Part shown: one piece after another, positions 20,778 to 34,720 of the stretch
Layout: the number at the start of each line of letters is the position of its first letter
How positions within the stretch are numbered: the stretch's first letter is position 1
From: Ascaris suum
Taxonomy: Eukaryota > Nematoda > Chromadorea > Rhabditida > Ascarididae
Direction of reading: 5' to 3'
Assembly: GCA_013433145.1 (NCBI GenBank)
Contig: CM024177.1
Span: 950,501-1,014,500 of the forward strand
DNA length: 64,000 nucleotides
Program-made: the position numbers and the translations under genes
Notes under the pieces: model-generated
Told to the model about the DNA's origin: nothing
Database searches by the model: none
Seen by the model: the letters and a program-made list of their open reading frames with translations, nothing else

Positions 20778-23700
20778 GCATACCGAAAACTATCCATTGA
20801 ACTTCAAAAAAAAAGTCATATATTTGAAAAAGAAATATAATATGCTTTTCTCTATTTAAAAAATGGTTTCACTATAAATTCAATGGACGCTTTAGAGGAA
20901 AAAACTTCAAATTTGCGTACAAAGTCTCTAATTAAACACGCTAATAAAACTAAGGGCAACACAACGGAATTTCATAGTTTGCTTAATTGTTCAAAGGCTG
21001 TACTGCTTAATAACATCAGAGCATTTTGCTTCTACTTCAGAGGAATATTATTCAATTATCTTAGGCAGATATATTTTAGCACCACTATACTTTTTGTTAA
21101 GAAGTTCCCTTCTTCAAAATATTTACAGCTATTTAGAGGTGTGCTTGGGGGAGGTCAGCTTATCGAGTGAAGGAAATAGGATGGGAGGAGGGGGAGGGGG
21201 GGAATGGAAGGGAGGAGAGGTCGAGGCAAGCTGGGGAAGGGGAGTGGGAAGACGAAAAAGCGATTATCTCACTGAATAAAGTAAACGATGTTAAATTAGA
21301 AGCAGCTAAGTAAGACGTTTATAAATCACATTTCAGTGTTGATGATTTTTTTCTAGTCTATAGCTCACTTAAAACGTTCATTTTCCTCCTGCACAAAAAT
21401 AATTTCTAGAAGTATGTGTGTGCTAAGAAAAGAATGCAAGAATAGTGTTGAATTTAGTTTATTAGAATATTCTATTCCACATTATTTGTTGCAGCTGTAG
21501 CCACAGTTTTCAAACTAAAGGAATGAAACATTACGCAGCTTAAGAACAATTTATCAATAGAGGAAATTACAACACAAATTTTAAGGTTTTTTTTAGTACG
21601 AAATGCAACACATTCTATTAAATAAGAGACTTTCTGCAATCTATAACAAACATTATATAAGTTTAGAGCCATCTGTCGAATAATGTTGAATGAAAGCGGC
21701 AATGCAGAAGAATATAGTCCTTTTCTAATCAGCAATAAAAGAACAGAATTGATGAAGATCTTACGCATATAAGATCGCAAACAGTAGGACGGAACAACAA
21801 GTATTACTTATCATTTAGATCAATGTGTATGTTGGTTGTTTTAAAAGCTTAAGCTTCAAGAAACAGCAGATTGATCAATTACAATAAAGCAAATGATTAA
21901 TTACAAAAAAAAAACCACCAAAAGATTTTTGCATTTCTATTCAACGAACAAGTTTAGAAAGCATAAGCAGCAAAAACACACACACACACAACAAATCAAC
22001 AACTATGACCATATGATGCTTTCTAAAGAGAAAAGATTCCAACATAATAGATTCAAGGAAGCGATTCAATAACAATAGACATAAAGAAAAAATCCAAGAA
22101 CAAGAGAAAGAAAGAATAAATTCGAAATAAAAAAAATAGACTTTAAAACAGATTCAAACAACAATAGATTTGTGAAACAATTGTACGAACGAGACATTTT
22201 CATTGGGATGTTATTGATTTATTGCATTTGTAATGTGGAATATATTTATATAAGTTGACAAATCAACTCATACGCTAGCTCCAAATGTCAACATTTATAG
22301 CGGACATTCACTCATTCTAGCTGAATGACAACCTTCAAATGCTCGGGCATCCCTCATATTTTTGATGCGTTTATTTTAAAGTTCTTTCTCGTTTTTTTTT
22401 TCTCTGCCGTCTTCGATTTTATATTTCTCGATGCCCTGAATTACATCTATATTTCCGGTCTAGCACTTAAAACTTGTTTCGTATTTTATTCGCCTATCAA
22501 ATCATGCGTTTAATGTGCATAAAATGCAAAATATGAATTCTTGTGTCGTACGAAGAATTCATATCGTTTCATTGGATCGCATAAATGTCAATGTTTATGT
22601 TTGTTTTATATTTATGCTTTGGAATGATGGAGAAGAACCAGTTTCGACGGGAAAAATATTTATTGATGGCCATGGCCATTACTTTTCATCAAAATGTTCG
22701 CCATTTTTTTTGCATCAGTTACTTTCCTCGTTGTGAGAATTCCTTTCGACAGTTACGATGCCTTTTTTTAAAGCGATTTTAGGTGAAATGAGTGAGTATT
22801 TAATTACACCCTATTTTAGCCACCTCTTGTGACCCTTTCAATGTATCTATGAGTTTATTGTTCCAAAAAAAAACTGAAATATGACTAGCGCATGAAAAGC
22901 GTAAAAGATTATTTCAATGCGGAAAAAATTTGGACTGTTTTCTCATGTAATCGAAAGGAAATAGTGCGATTACATCTCTTTTCAATTTTTAAATTGAATG
23001 AGAGACTTCCTTGGGGGGGGGGGGGGGGTTCTTTTGCACATCCTCTTTAAAGTCGACCCGTCTCGTTACTTATGATTATAATCGTGAAGTACGCTTCAAT
23101 TTTATAAATTTTTTCTGCAGCATCTGATTTATTAACAGATTACATTTGTTGTGTTCGGGTTAGGTAAGTAATACACTAGTTAAGCGGTGTATAATCCTAA
23201 GACTAATGGTAGCAGAAAAGAACCAGCGATAGAATCAACAATTTGCAAGCGATAGAAGAGGTCATCGCTTATATGGCTAGCCGAATTCGGTCATCATCTA
23301 AACGATATTAAAACTTATCAGATCTGGCTACCACTTTTATGGCAACTTTCGCTGATTTCTGAGGTCTATGCGGTAAATCAGGTTACCTAGCCCATATAAT
23401 CGCCATAATCGCCAACGTGTTTGATTAGCCGATTTTCTTATTAAAAAATAAGTTTATTCTGCTCACTTCCTAGGAGAAAGATTTTGAGACCCTGAATGAA
23501 ATACTTGATCACCGCTGAAATAAATGAGCACAAGGCGCTAACAAAATGCATTTCTATTTGAAAGTAAATTTATTAGTAAGTGAAGTTTAATGGAATTTAT
23601 TACTGCAATAGAGTTGCGATAGACGAGCTCGGTGGCAGATTCAATCAAATCACCAAATGATTGATGTGATGAGGCAATTTAAAAAAAAACTCAATTACTT

Positions 23701-24536
23701 CCATCAGTATATCCCTCTTTTTCGTAAACATTCACATCTATCACAATGAGGCAAACTAAACGATAGATTTTGAACTTCTGCTGTAGTCAGCGAAATATGC
23801 AAATCTTAGATATGCAGATTTTGCGAATTTTATGAATGGTATTCATATGCTACTTCAATTTTCTTTGCTCTATGCCAAGAAAAGTAGAGTAGCATACGAA
23901 TATTATTCATAAAGTTTGTGAAATTTAACGAATAATGCAGTATTAATAAAAACGCTACAATAAAATAATCGAAAAGCACTTAATTAAAAAGCGCTGTAAT
24001 ATGAAAATTCTTAATTATAAGGCGACGCTCTTTATTCTCTAATATTAAATATTCTATAACATCAAATCAGTATTGACTGTGATTTTTTTTTTGATGTGAA
24101 AATAAAATTTCTTTTAAATCTATAAATTAGTATAAACATTTCAATCGAATTGCATAAAGAAATTTTTTTTCCACATGTCGCTTTCTAATATAGTGGAAAA
24201 ATGAACTTTATAAGTGCAAATATACATTAGATTCTGTTATTCTCATCTATTCACTTTACATAGCATTGCGACATTTTAGCTGTGCGACATTCATAATGAA
24301 ACTCCCTCGAGGAAAATTCCATTTTTTTTTCTTCATTGTCATGATGCAATGCAATATTTGTTGCTGTTCGATTGAAAAATTTTCTATGCTTTTTTTTTCG
24401 TTTTTATGCATTTATTGCATCGTATTTACTATTTAGTTGCGCATTGTTAAAAGCGTACTTTCGCTCAATTTTTCACTTTTCTTTTCATTGCGTTCTTTTT
24501 TTTTGCTATTCTATCCTCTTTTTTTTTTTCTATCAG
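20778..24536. other. Anonymous AT-rich sequence after the duplication
   Basis: No gene I can support. It contains a G/purine-rich tract at about 21177-21255, a short CA repeat near 21978, a poly-G near 23016-23028, and an imperfect inverted repeat at about 23829-23913 (arms about 26 bp). Open frames at 20883-21170 (95 codons) and 22325-22513 (62 codons, very hydrophobic) have no recognisable domain. Confidence 0.4.
23829..23913. repeat. Imperfect inverted repeat, ~26-bp arms
   Basis: TTATGAATGGTATTCATA...GCTACT on the left pairs with AGTAGC...ATTATTCATAA on the right, about 22 of 26 positions, with a loop of about 33 bp. It could be a decayed fold-back element. No flanking target duplication is evident. 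Confidence 0.45.
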
Positions 24537-24842
<306 letters not shown>

Positions 24843-27363
24843 GTTGCAAAGCATATATGTTTAAACCTGAATGTTACATTTAATGAAATTCTTTCATCAA
24901 CAGGACTTGGGATCATAAAATGTCGTAAAATGGAGCGATTATGAGATACCCCTCGCTTAAAAATTTAAAGTCAAAACTGTCTAAGCACTCAAAACATCTC
25001 GAGGTTTGAGGTTTGATGCATCTCAGGGTCGTTCTATTCAAAATTTAGCCTTCTGAGACCTGAATCTATGAATGCCGCATTCACTCTTTCTCTTTCTAAT
25101 GAAACGCACTCCATTATGAGGATTTAAAATGCCTGGAGTCACATTTCAATAATGGCTCATTTTTCAAAATCAAGGCGTTAAGTTCATAATTGGTGCAAGT
25201 TATGTTGGATAATGGTGCATGCGGAAGGTGATATTACACTCGCCTGCCTGTCTGTCTGCTTCCGCGACAATTAGAGTGCTTAATGAGTCCATCATAAGAT
25301 AGAAAGGTTTAAATATGAGGTCAGTCAAAATCATATGAAAAAAAAATTCCCAAACGAAATCCACCTGATTTCCCAAACCAAATCTACCCATCTATTGGTG
25401 ATCCAAATATCGCTTTGAGAGGAAAATTTTCACAAATTGTATCAGCGATTCGTCTCTGTGGACAGCCACTTCAAGCATAGTTAGCGCCTGACAAGTATGT
25501 AATATCGGGCATCAAAAACTTTGTAGCATTGCATTGACGGCAACTGGCAGCACCTTGTCAAGCGCAGCAACCCTAATGCTAGGCAACTAGCTGAGTCGGT
25601 GTATTCGACATTCTTTCCATCTGCTACGTATGTTGTTTATTCGACCAAACGAAACGTGAAATGTTTAGAACTGTTGACGCCAATGTGTATCGCTTGAAAA
25701 ATTGCGAAAGATGTTTTGTTTATTTTAGGATTCGAGAAATAAAGTATCTCTTCGCTCTATTCGTAACGTTAAACGACAAAATTTAAACCTATCAATTTTT
25801 TTTAATTTGCGCAAATTAAGCCTTAATTAATTTTATTGTAAAATATCAATAATCAAATGTGTATATAATAGTCGCTTATGAAAAAAATATGTCTAGGAAA
25901 ATTTATTTTCTCTTGATTTTGCAATTTATATCACAAAAAAAGTTGAAGAAAATCGAATGAAATTACCGAAATGCTCAATCACCGAAATCAGTCGTTCTTT
26001 TGCTGAGCGCGGCGCCCTTATATTCACATATCACTTCTTTAGATAATTTACATTTAATTAAATAATATTTCTTTCATATAATATTGAGAGATTTTTGCAT
26101 TAGCGATTTGATTCTTACTTCTTTCAGTTCGATTTATTGAAATTCTTCGCATCTATTAGTGTATCTGTTTGTAATCTCTAAATGTTTATTTCGGTTATCA
26201 CTCAAATTAGTGGCTTATCAAGCGAATTTAAACTAACATTTTATTTTTTAAGATCACTTCTATAAAACTGATGAAAAATTATTGCTTTATATATGAAAAG
26301 TATGTTTTGGTCGCATATGATTGCAACCCTATGTAACTAAGGCAGCAACTTTTTTCACATACTAAAGTTTACTCTAAATAAATATTATAGAAGAAAATTC
26401 CACTCACTGATCTAACATCTAAAGAATCCTAAAAAGAAATCATTTATTATCGGAAATCAATATCGCTTATCATTTATTATCGGTTTAAAGCGCACAATTT
26501 TTTTGAGACTAATAACAAATGGTAATTGTTCGGCTGTCTCTAATCTATCAATCACGTTCGCTTTAGTTAGAGCAATCGTGATTGAACCATCTCAATCCAC
26601 AAGTGTGCATTTGTCTTTTTGTTTAGTTTTTATGTAATTTTTTTTTTCAACTTTACAATCTCAAAGGAAACCTTTCAATCATCGTTTTCTTCACTAAATT
26701 TTCCCATAGTTTATTAGCATCATTCGTATCATTTATGCGCAATAATATTATTCAATTCGAATGATTTAAAACGTTTAGCTCAACTCTTTAATATATGCTT
26801 AATGGCACTAATCAATGCATATTTACATATATGTAAATTTGACGTCACATCATTGAAGTTTATCGAACTCAAACTGGGGATTCATATATGTTATTGGAAT
26901 TTTTGGATGAGCTAAAATTCACCTAATATTTCATCAAAATTCATGTTTCCCCAGATTTAATTTTTATTTACAAATTCCTTCTGTAGTAATTTTTTTCTAC
27001 TTTCGATTTCCTCCCGGAAAAAAAAACTGTTCCTTTTTGAAGTGCACTTCAAAGTGATGGTATTTTGCTGCCATTAGTACAACAGGCACTTAGTTTGATG
27101 CTTACGCCTTTGGCGAATCTTAAGATGCTTCTGTTTTAGTCGCCTAAAAGTTAGCTACTTATGTATTCAGCAAATAACCTTTTCCAACTTAGCGGCAGGT
27201 TGAAGATGAAGACAAGCTTATTTAGCAGCTTCCACAAAAATAGTCTCTTATTTTATGGCTAAATGATCCGCTCAAAGAACATTACCTCAGAAATTTGGGG
27301 AAAAGAATTTTGTTCTATTTTTGAAATTTCTGTGTGTTTTTTCATGAAGACAAAATCGATAAA

Positions 27364-27391
27364 ATCCTATCTATTGATCAATAGATAGGAT
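27364..27391. repeat. Perfect 28-bp palindrome
   Basis: ATCCTATCTATTGA is followed directly by its exact reverse complement, with no spacer and TGATCA at the centre. It could extrude as a hairpin. No gene is adjacent. Confidence 0.9.
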
Positions 27392-28223
27392 AATATAGAT
27401 TGATAATATAGATTTGTTCAATTTCCAAAATGGCAGTGATTTTCTCCATTTATGCAGTTTTAGCTAACTTCATCGAAATTGTTATGTTCTTTTGTTGATA
27501 ACGTTCATTTCTTTCTCATTACTCCAATTCCGTGAGAATAATATCGCTGTGAATTTATTTTCCTTAAAGTGCTTTTGGATTCAGAGATATAATGAGGACT
27601 CTTCTGCTTTTTACACATTTAGCGTGCATGTCCAAAGGATCCAAAGGATAACGAGAAAATAGGCATTATTCCAGATTGTAATTAAAATTAAATGCCTATT
27701 CAGTTAAGTCGAAAATATCTGTTATAATTCCCTAAAGCAGTCGATGAATGAGGAGATGAGCATTCGAGAAACTAGAAAAAGCACTTTATTAGTACATCAT
27801 AATCTCTATCATTAAACTGTAAAAGATACTCTGTATCGCACTATAATTTCTGCAACATAAATCATAAAAAGTACACATTTTAATTTCTTTAATTGAATGT
27901 TTCTATCACCCCTCACATCTATTTTAATCTCAAAAACACTCATGTTATTTAGTATTGCCTTGCCTCCGTTATTTAGATGAATTGCAACTATTCAACTTCA
28001 ATTGCGCTATTTTCTTTGAGAAAACCTAGAAACAAGAATCTTTACCAGTCAATTTGTATTTTCGTTCCCGTTCATTACTTCTTTGAAGCTTTACATTTTA
28101 AGAAAAAAATTAACATATTTTATCATTGTTATAGGGATGCATCAATTTTTCATCTTTTGCGGCGCAAAGAATACCTATTTGAATAATAATAATTAAAAGG
28201 TATGTTGAAAAACAAAATAGAAT

Positions 28224-28450
28224 TTAAGCAGCTGAAATAGAGAAGGGAGTGGCTGCTGTTAATGCTAATAGCCATTGTCGGGTGTAAACACTTTCGATTG
28301 CAGGTGTGTGAGTGATTGAGATACAAAACCGATGTGCTGTATGAATGATATCTTCGACATCGATGACACCGTGGGATGCTAGTCGTCTCTCGATTAAACA
28401 AGCCATCCTTGATGGCGTTTCCTCGAGAATTGTCTACGGTTCGTATTTAT
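28224..28450 (-). other. Weak candidate minus-strand exon
   Basis: On the minus strand an acceptor-like cgaaccgtag precedes about 75 open codons containing MACLIERRLASHGVIDVEDI and ending at TAA after FSISAA. Codon content looks moderately gene-like, but there is no recognised domain, no neighbouring exon, and the opposite strand is also open. I cannot call it a gene. Confidence 0.15.
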
Positions 28451-30706
28451 TAGTCATTATAAAGCGCTTACGCAATTCATATAGGCATATAGATAGCAGC
28501 ATATTGACAAAATAAGACATAATTCATAGGGATAGCCAAGATATTGATGAAATTGGACAAAATTGAGCAACAGATTATTGACAAAGTTGAACGAATTTTC
28601 TATTTTATATAGAAATGACATGGATTTTTTTTTTGTATAGAATTATGGCCGAATCCTAACATATTACTAATAAATGGGATGGATGTGTGCTTTCGAGGGC
28701 AGATAAAGCACATTCAAAAAGCTCTTTAAATTTTTTTCCCATAAGGAGCTTGTAATTGTCAAGTAAGCCATATTCATATACGTAATGAGCTAACACCTGT
28801 TTCGTTGTTTTGACGACGTTAGTATTATGATATTTGATTGAGCTGCGTGTTCTTTGTTACCTTAACAAGAGTTCTTGACCTTCTCTTACTTACCGAAAGC
28901 ACTTTAATGTATTCTTTTTCTATGAACACTTTTAATGATCCACCTCAAATCTCACCTGGACGATTTCATCAAAGACGCTTTACAGGTAATGCATAATACC
29001 TGTTCGATTAAGGCTCATAAAATCTCTTTCATGATTACAACTTTATTTTCTTGTTTTCAACTCTTCATAGCTGAGAGGCTCCTAAAATATCAATGATAAG
29101 GAATGCTGTGATAAATAAGCAGCTATTGTAACAAAATGCCAACATAGTTTCATAGTATAAATTACCGTGGCTATAACGATAAAGGAGTGCCACTAATTAT
29201 AAACTATTGTTGTATATGTGGAGAAAATTAATAACAGTTTTGATTAAGGAAAGGAATATCAAACTTCGAAAAAAAAATTAATTACTTTGAGTCTAATCTT
29301 AAATTATTATCTAATCGATAAGATTTAACTGAAGCGATTATTTTATTCTGTTGCCTGTTTTAGCTTATTCGGTAACTTCATTCAGAATTTTTTAAAAAAG
29401 AGTTGAATGAGAATATAGCATAGGCATTTTTCAATCTATTGCGTTGAACACCCAATTTTTTGAAAATTCTCTCAGCCCATTCAAATATTACAGCCATTGC
29501 ATTTCCAAAATATGCAAAATTTTTTCTTCATTGTTTATAGCATGTTTCTTCCGCATCTCTAATAAAATAATATTTTATGGTGCAACAACACAACTTGTAA
29601 AATACTCTTAGATTCGATTGGAATTTAAAAAAAAAAAAACTCAAATGAAGATCCTATGACGCGACATTGGTGTAGGCAACTCCAAAGGCTTTTATTTAAA
29701 GTTGAAGATTATTACCTCAGGTGATTTCAATAATATTATCTGATGAAATTTGAGGTGGGCGAATATTCCAGTGCATATTAAGTGAAGCGTTAATGAAATA
29801 AAATCAATTTTCCTCATCAAATTCAAATAGAATGGAAGTATGCAAATACTAAACTTTTTTGGAAAATATACAAACATATATAAGTTCATATTTTCTTGAA
29901 TATTCTTAGAATCAATCGGTTTATGCACTGTTTTTGAATTTCGCTTTCTCTGTCCGTAATTTCGGGAAGTTGTTCAATCGCCGTTCGAGCAAAAGTCCAC
30001 AAAAAATTTAGTGATTTAATTATTTTTGTTGGTTGCATAAAAGAAATGCATTTCAAGAGGATAAGCTTATTTATTTGCGCATAACGATGATTGAAGCATC
30101 TCTAATGCGATCGGAAATAATCGAATTTCCCTACGAAGAGTATCAAATTTCTTACCTTCAGAAAGGCATAAAGATATATCTTCAACCCTCTAGGTTTCTC
30201 TTAGATTGAAGAGAATAGAAATACCTCATTATGTGAGATCATACTTAATATAAAGCATTGAGGCGTTTTACTAGAAAAGATGAATCAAGTACCTGGTGAT
30301 GTCGATGTCTGACCTGTGAAGATTAGCCTCTCTTCAAGGTTGCCTTCCATCCCTCTCATTTCAAGTTTGTACTAGTAGTTGTTGCGGCTATTTCGAGAAC
30401 TGCTCTATTGCATCACATGTGCTCATTTGCTCATTACCAATGCTACGAAGAGTACAGTGCAGTTTTCCTCCTACGACAGGTATCAATCTACCCCTTCGCA
30501 CCCCTCTCCCTCTCTTCCTCCCCTTATTCATCATTTAAAATATGTGGCTTACTTTCTAATTTCAAGCAGATACCTGGTAATGGTGCTCTACGTTTAAAAA
30601 AACGCCAAAAGTAAGCATCTGCTAAGGCGACCACATATGTCGCTTGTCACGACACGCTATCATATGTGTTGAGACGTTGAGTCATCGTGTTGAGTTCACA
30701 TCACAG

Positions 30707-30848
30707 TGGCATGATCTTCAACGTGATGTCAGTTGTTGATATTGAGCTTCATGGCAAGATAGTGATTGCAAGAAATGCATACGAAGTGGATTCTTTTGTC
30801 CGCTATTTTCAGGCGAAGAAATTCGTATTGTGTGTATACATGCGTGCG
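30707..30848 (+). other. Candidate exon, unassigned
   Basis: A weak acceptor (tcacatcacag) and a good donor (GCG/gtatgt) bracket an open frame containing VVDIELHGKIVIARNAYEVD. The beta-strand-like pattern looks more coding than its surroundings. Phases would be 2 in and 0 out, which do not join the nearby Cys-rich candidate ending at 30478. No family is recognised. Confidence 0.2.
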
Positions 30849-32620
30849 GTATGTATGAGTTTCTCTAGATCATTTTCTCATCCTAAATGAGTGTTCTCCA
30901 AGTTGAAAACTTACTCGGAGGTATCGAAGAATCCACTCTTTTTTATCTTAATCTTCTACATCAATGCTAGTATACAGGTGAAAATATCTTGAACGCATGA
31001 TGCAACGACAACGAAAAAATTTGTTGACATTTCTTTGCGTTTCCACTCATTTAGACATAAATTAGCGATTCCGATTTCATCACTTTTTCTTTTGTGCCAC
31101 TGAAAGATTTCAAAAGTAAGACGATGTATTTGCATTTAGTAATGCATACGTAATGACACTATTTTATGCAAATTACCCTTTAAAATTTGGAAGTCTTTTT
31201 TAAAATCTTTTACTCAACATTATTGAATGCTATCGCTTTTACGAACATGTAACGCTATAAGCTTCATATATAGTCGTTTTATTATTTGTGTAATATGCAT
31301 CATAGGGTACGCCTTAGAATATTTGTCCTTAATAACGCAGCGCTCTTGTCAAAATGACAACAACATGTCGTTGTATTTTCAGAGGTTTTCACATTTTCAT
31401 TAACTGAGGTCGGCTGCTATGATGGATTGGAATTTTCCCTTATGCAGTGAAGAGCATTCGTCTTAGGAGGTGAAGGTCTAAAGGAAATAGAAGGATAAAA
31501 AGAGCTAAACCAATAAATATTCAGTTAATTTGCTATATTAATATAAAGGTAATTTTGCTAAACAATTTAAACATGCATCTAAGAATCCATTGCTTTCTTA
31601 CAAATAAACAGCAAATGATAAATTACAGTCGGTAACGCATGCGATTCATATCCATGTTGGAATGATGCATTTTGTATACCTACCAATACGAGCAACTCGC
31701 CGTTTAAATGCATATGTAGAAGTGAGCATGCCGGTGATTTGTGCCAATATAAGGTTAGCTTTCAATTTGTTTTTTATTATTATTTGATAAGAAAAAAAAA
31801 TACACTTATATTTAGTTGAAATGAAATATGTGTTAGATTTTATTGGTTGGAAATTTTTTACGATAAAGTGTTTTTTCAAATACCACAAATGATTCTAAAA
31901 TGTTTTGTGAAATTTAAAAACGCTAGAGAATAATAAAAATCATTCTGTAATAAAAGTGATCCAACTTGAACAGGTTTTATAAAGTTCCGTTCAAGAAATT
32001 TTTTCCTGAACCTTCCGGCGTTATTATCTCCAAAAAAAAAAATGCTATAGGCAATTGCCACATGGTAAACAACTCTTTTTTTCTTGTCGATGATGTTTTA
32101 ATACAAAAATTTCAAACATTTTAGAATTGCGTTCCCAGCTCCTAGAACTTGGCTTTTTTTTTTTTTAAAGAATTCAGTTCGGTTAATGACTGATGTATCG
32201 ACCAATTTGCAATATGAATTAAGCAACAAATAAAATTCTCGGACATTCCAATAGCCATTGAAGGTTTAAGTTCGACGTCGATGGGAAGTTTGCAAACTTC
32301 TTTAAAATGGAAAAAAAAAAGATTGGCAAGAATTGAAAAAAAGCAATATTTATCAGCAATTATCGCAAAAAAAAAACCCTTAAACCAATATTTCATTCTT
32401 GGTTACATTGATTACTTTGATACGTTTGCTTTATTCAGAAAATTAATCTCCCATATTCTTCAGTGGAGAATATGGATGGGATATTAATTTTAAACCAATG
32501 GACCTGAAAGGAATAGAGACTGACATAACACAACAGAAGCCGGCCGGATGATAGAGACATTCGGTGGAAGCGATGTGAACAGACATTTATCCGTAAATCA
32601 ATCCTCTGTTGATTGAAATG

Positions 32621-33475
32621 AAAAAATAAATAAATAAAATAAAGAGTTTAATTGATTAACTAAAATTAATTAATTAATCATATAAATAAATAAATAAATA
32701 AATAAATAAATGAATAGATTAAATAAACTAATTAAACAAATAATAAATGAGTAAATAAACAGAACTAAGCAAATAAATCAATTAAATAAATAAATTTAAA
32801 AATAGATAAATTAACTAAACCAAATTAATCGAGTAATTAAATAAAATAATTACGCTAATAGAGTAATTACACAAATTAATTAAATAAAATAATTTATGTG
32901 GTTAATGAATAAAACAATTAAATTGTAAATTGAACAAACTAATTCAATCTGTGAATTAAATACACAAATAAAACAACAACTTAACTACTTTACTGATAAT
33001 TTATTAAATAACTTACTAGCTAATTAAATAACTTAGCTAGTTAATTAAATAACTAGTTTAATAATTGAATAACTAGTTAAATAAAACTAATTAAATAACT
33101 AGTTTCATAAAAGTTGATCAAATTAAATTAAATTAAATTAAACTAAATTAATATAAATTAAACTCGGTTTAATTTAATTTAATTTAATTTAATTTAATTT
33201 ATTTTAATTTAGTTAATTAGCTGATTTTGGTTTATTTTAATTTAATTTCGATTTATTCATTAGATTTGAGTTAAGTTGAACTGAAGTAAATTTAATCAAA
33301 TTAAATTCGATTTAATTCAATTTAGTTTATTTTAGTTTAATTTTGTTAGATTTAGTTAGTTTAATTAAGTTTAGCTTCATTAAACTGAATTAATTTAAGT
33401 TAGTTTTATTTTATTCAACTGGTTGATTTATTAAGTTAGTTAATTAATCAATTAATTACTCATTAATTAATTAGT
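32621..33475. repeat. AATAAA/AAATT low-complexity block with a strand switch
   Basis: The left part (about 32621-33163) is A-rich on the top strand (AAATAAATA, AAATTAAATT). The right part (about 33167-33440) is its T-rich complement (TTTAATTTAATT). The switch is centred on AAAC-TCG-GTTT at about 33160-33170, with at least 10 perfectly paired bases on each side and looser pairing further out. The motif matches the large satellite at 39456-55786. Confidence 0.85.
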
Positions 33476-34578
33476 CAATATATGTAACGTTTCCCCAACT
33501 AATGCATAAATTTGCATGGTAATTCAAATTATGTCCTATAAATATTCCTATTTAACAAAAACCCGTTTACATGGAAGAAATTCCTGCAATAAACAATATC
33601 AATGTCTATAGTTTTTAGTCTTAGTTGTATTTTCAGCTGGTATAAACCTTCGATAGGCGGTACTTTTTTCGATTTTCGATTAGAGGCGATCGTTCGCTGA
33701 GAAATAATGGTGCTTCGAATCGAAGCGAACCATGAATAAATGAGGAAATTGCCACAGATTGCAGATTGCCGCTTTCCGGTACGCTGGGCAAATGGCTTTC
33801 CTATAGCCGAAAAATATTTCGCAGTTCTCATTCCACGGCGAGAAAAAACTTTCAGAGAGTATTTTGAATTTGTGATATTATTTTCTCTTTTTCACTTATG
33901 AAAGTCTTGCAATATTACACGTCAAAAAAAAGATGAACATTTCCTAATTATTAGACGGAGAACTGGGATCTACAAATTATCTCGTATAAGATGGGACTCA
34001 GTAATTTCTCCGCAGTACTAGATTTCGATTACCTAGGACCATACAGTTTACTGTATAAGCACAATGTTCATGGCTCACGTAGCGGGCCAAGCCAATTATC
34101 TGCCAAGTGCAGAAGGAAGATTATACAAATAAAGCAATTCGACTTAAAGTTGTTCTTTTTCTCGTTCATCGATCGAATTTATACACCGTCTAGAGAATTC
34201 AACTGCGAAATCCAAAAAAGACAGAGTAGTTCGCTATTCGAAATGGGCGGTGTGAGCAATGATGCAATTATGAGGACAAGATGTAGCGCTTCAAATATCC
34301 AATTACATATAATTTCCATCTGAATGCTGAGATTTATTGCATAAGTGTTGATTTCTTCAGATCAAGTAAAAATGTAAAAAAGGTGCAAATGTCATAGCGC
34401 TACCCTCTTTCACTTTCATGCACTCCGATACGCATTCATGTTTTTGCAGTGCCAAATTGAAGCTTTTGAATGGGCGAGTTTATGTGTGTGTATATGTGTG
34501 TGTGTGTGTATGTGAAAGAAAGTTTTTAAAAAATGTGATGAGTGAGTTCCCTTGAGAAAAGTGCCAAAACCCGATAAC
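33476..34578. other. Sequence upstream of the EGF-like gene
   Basis: It contains a 110-codon ATG-initiated frame (33991-34323, starting MGLSNFSAVLDFDYL), the longest non-repeat open frame in this part, without a recognisable domain or splice context. A TG-rich tract lies at about 34482-34512. This is where a promoter for the downstream gene should be, but I can define no elements. Confidence 0.35.
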
Positions 34579-34720
34579 ATGCCTAGACAACATATTGTTA
34601 TTGCATTTATCACGTCGTTCACTTACCACATTGTCACATATTCGTTAACCGCATCCAATATTATCAATGAACGGCATTCTACTGCGAATTTTTGGTTTCG
34701 AACGTATTTTCCCTTATCAG
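34579..34720 (+). CDS. EGF-like membrane protein, signal-peptide first exon
   Basis: ATG at 34579 opens 47 codons plus one base, ending at a good donor (TTATCAG/gtaatg), so the intron is phase 1. The peptide starts MPRQHIVIAFITSF and continues to YSLTAS. A short basic start, a hydrophobic core and a small-residue boundary near SLTA-S fit a cleaved signal peptide. It lies 0.9 kb before the cysteine exon of the gene model on the same strand. Joining needs an exon with phase 1 at its start and phase 0 at its end; a 23-nt candidate at 35375-35397 would do it but is unproven. Confidence 0.4.
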
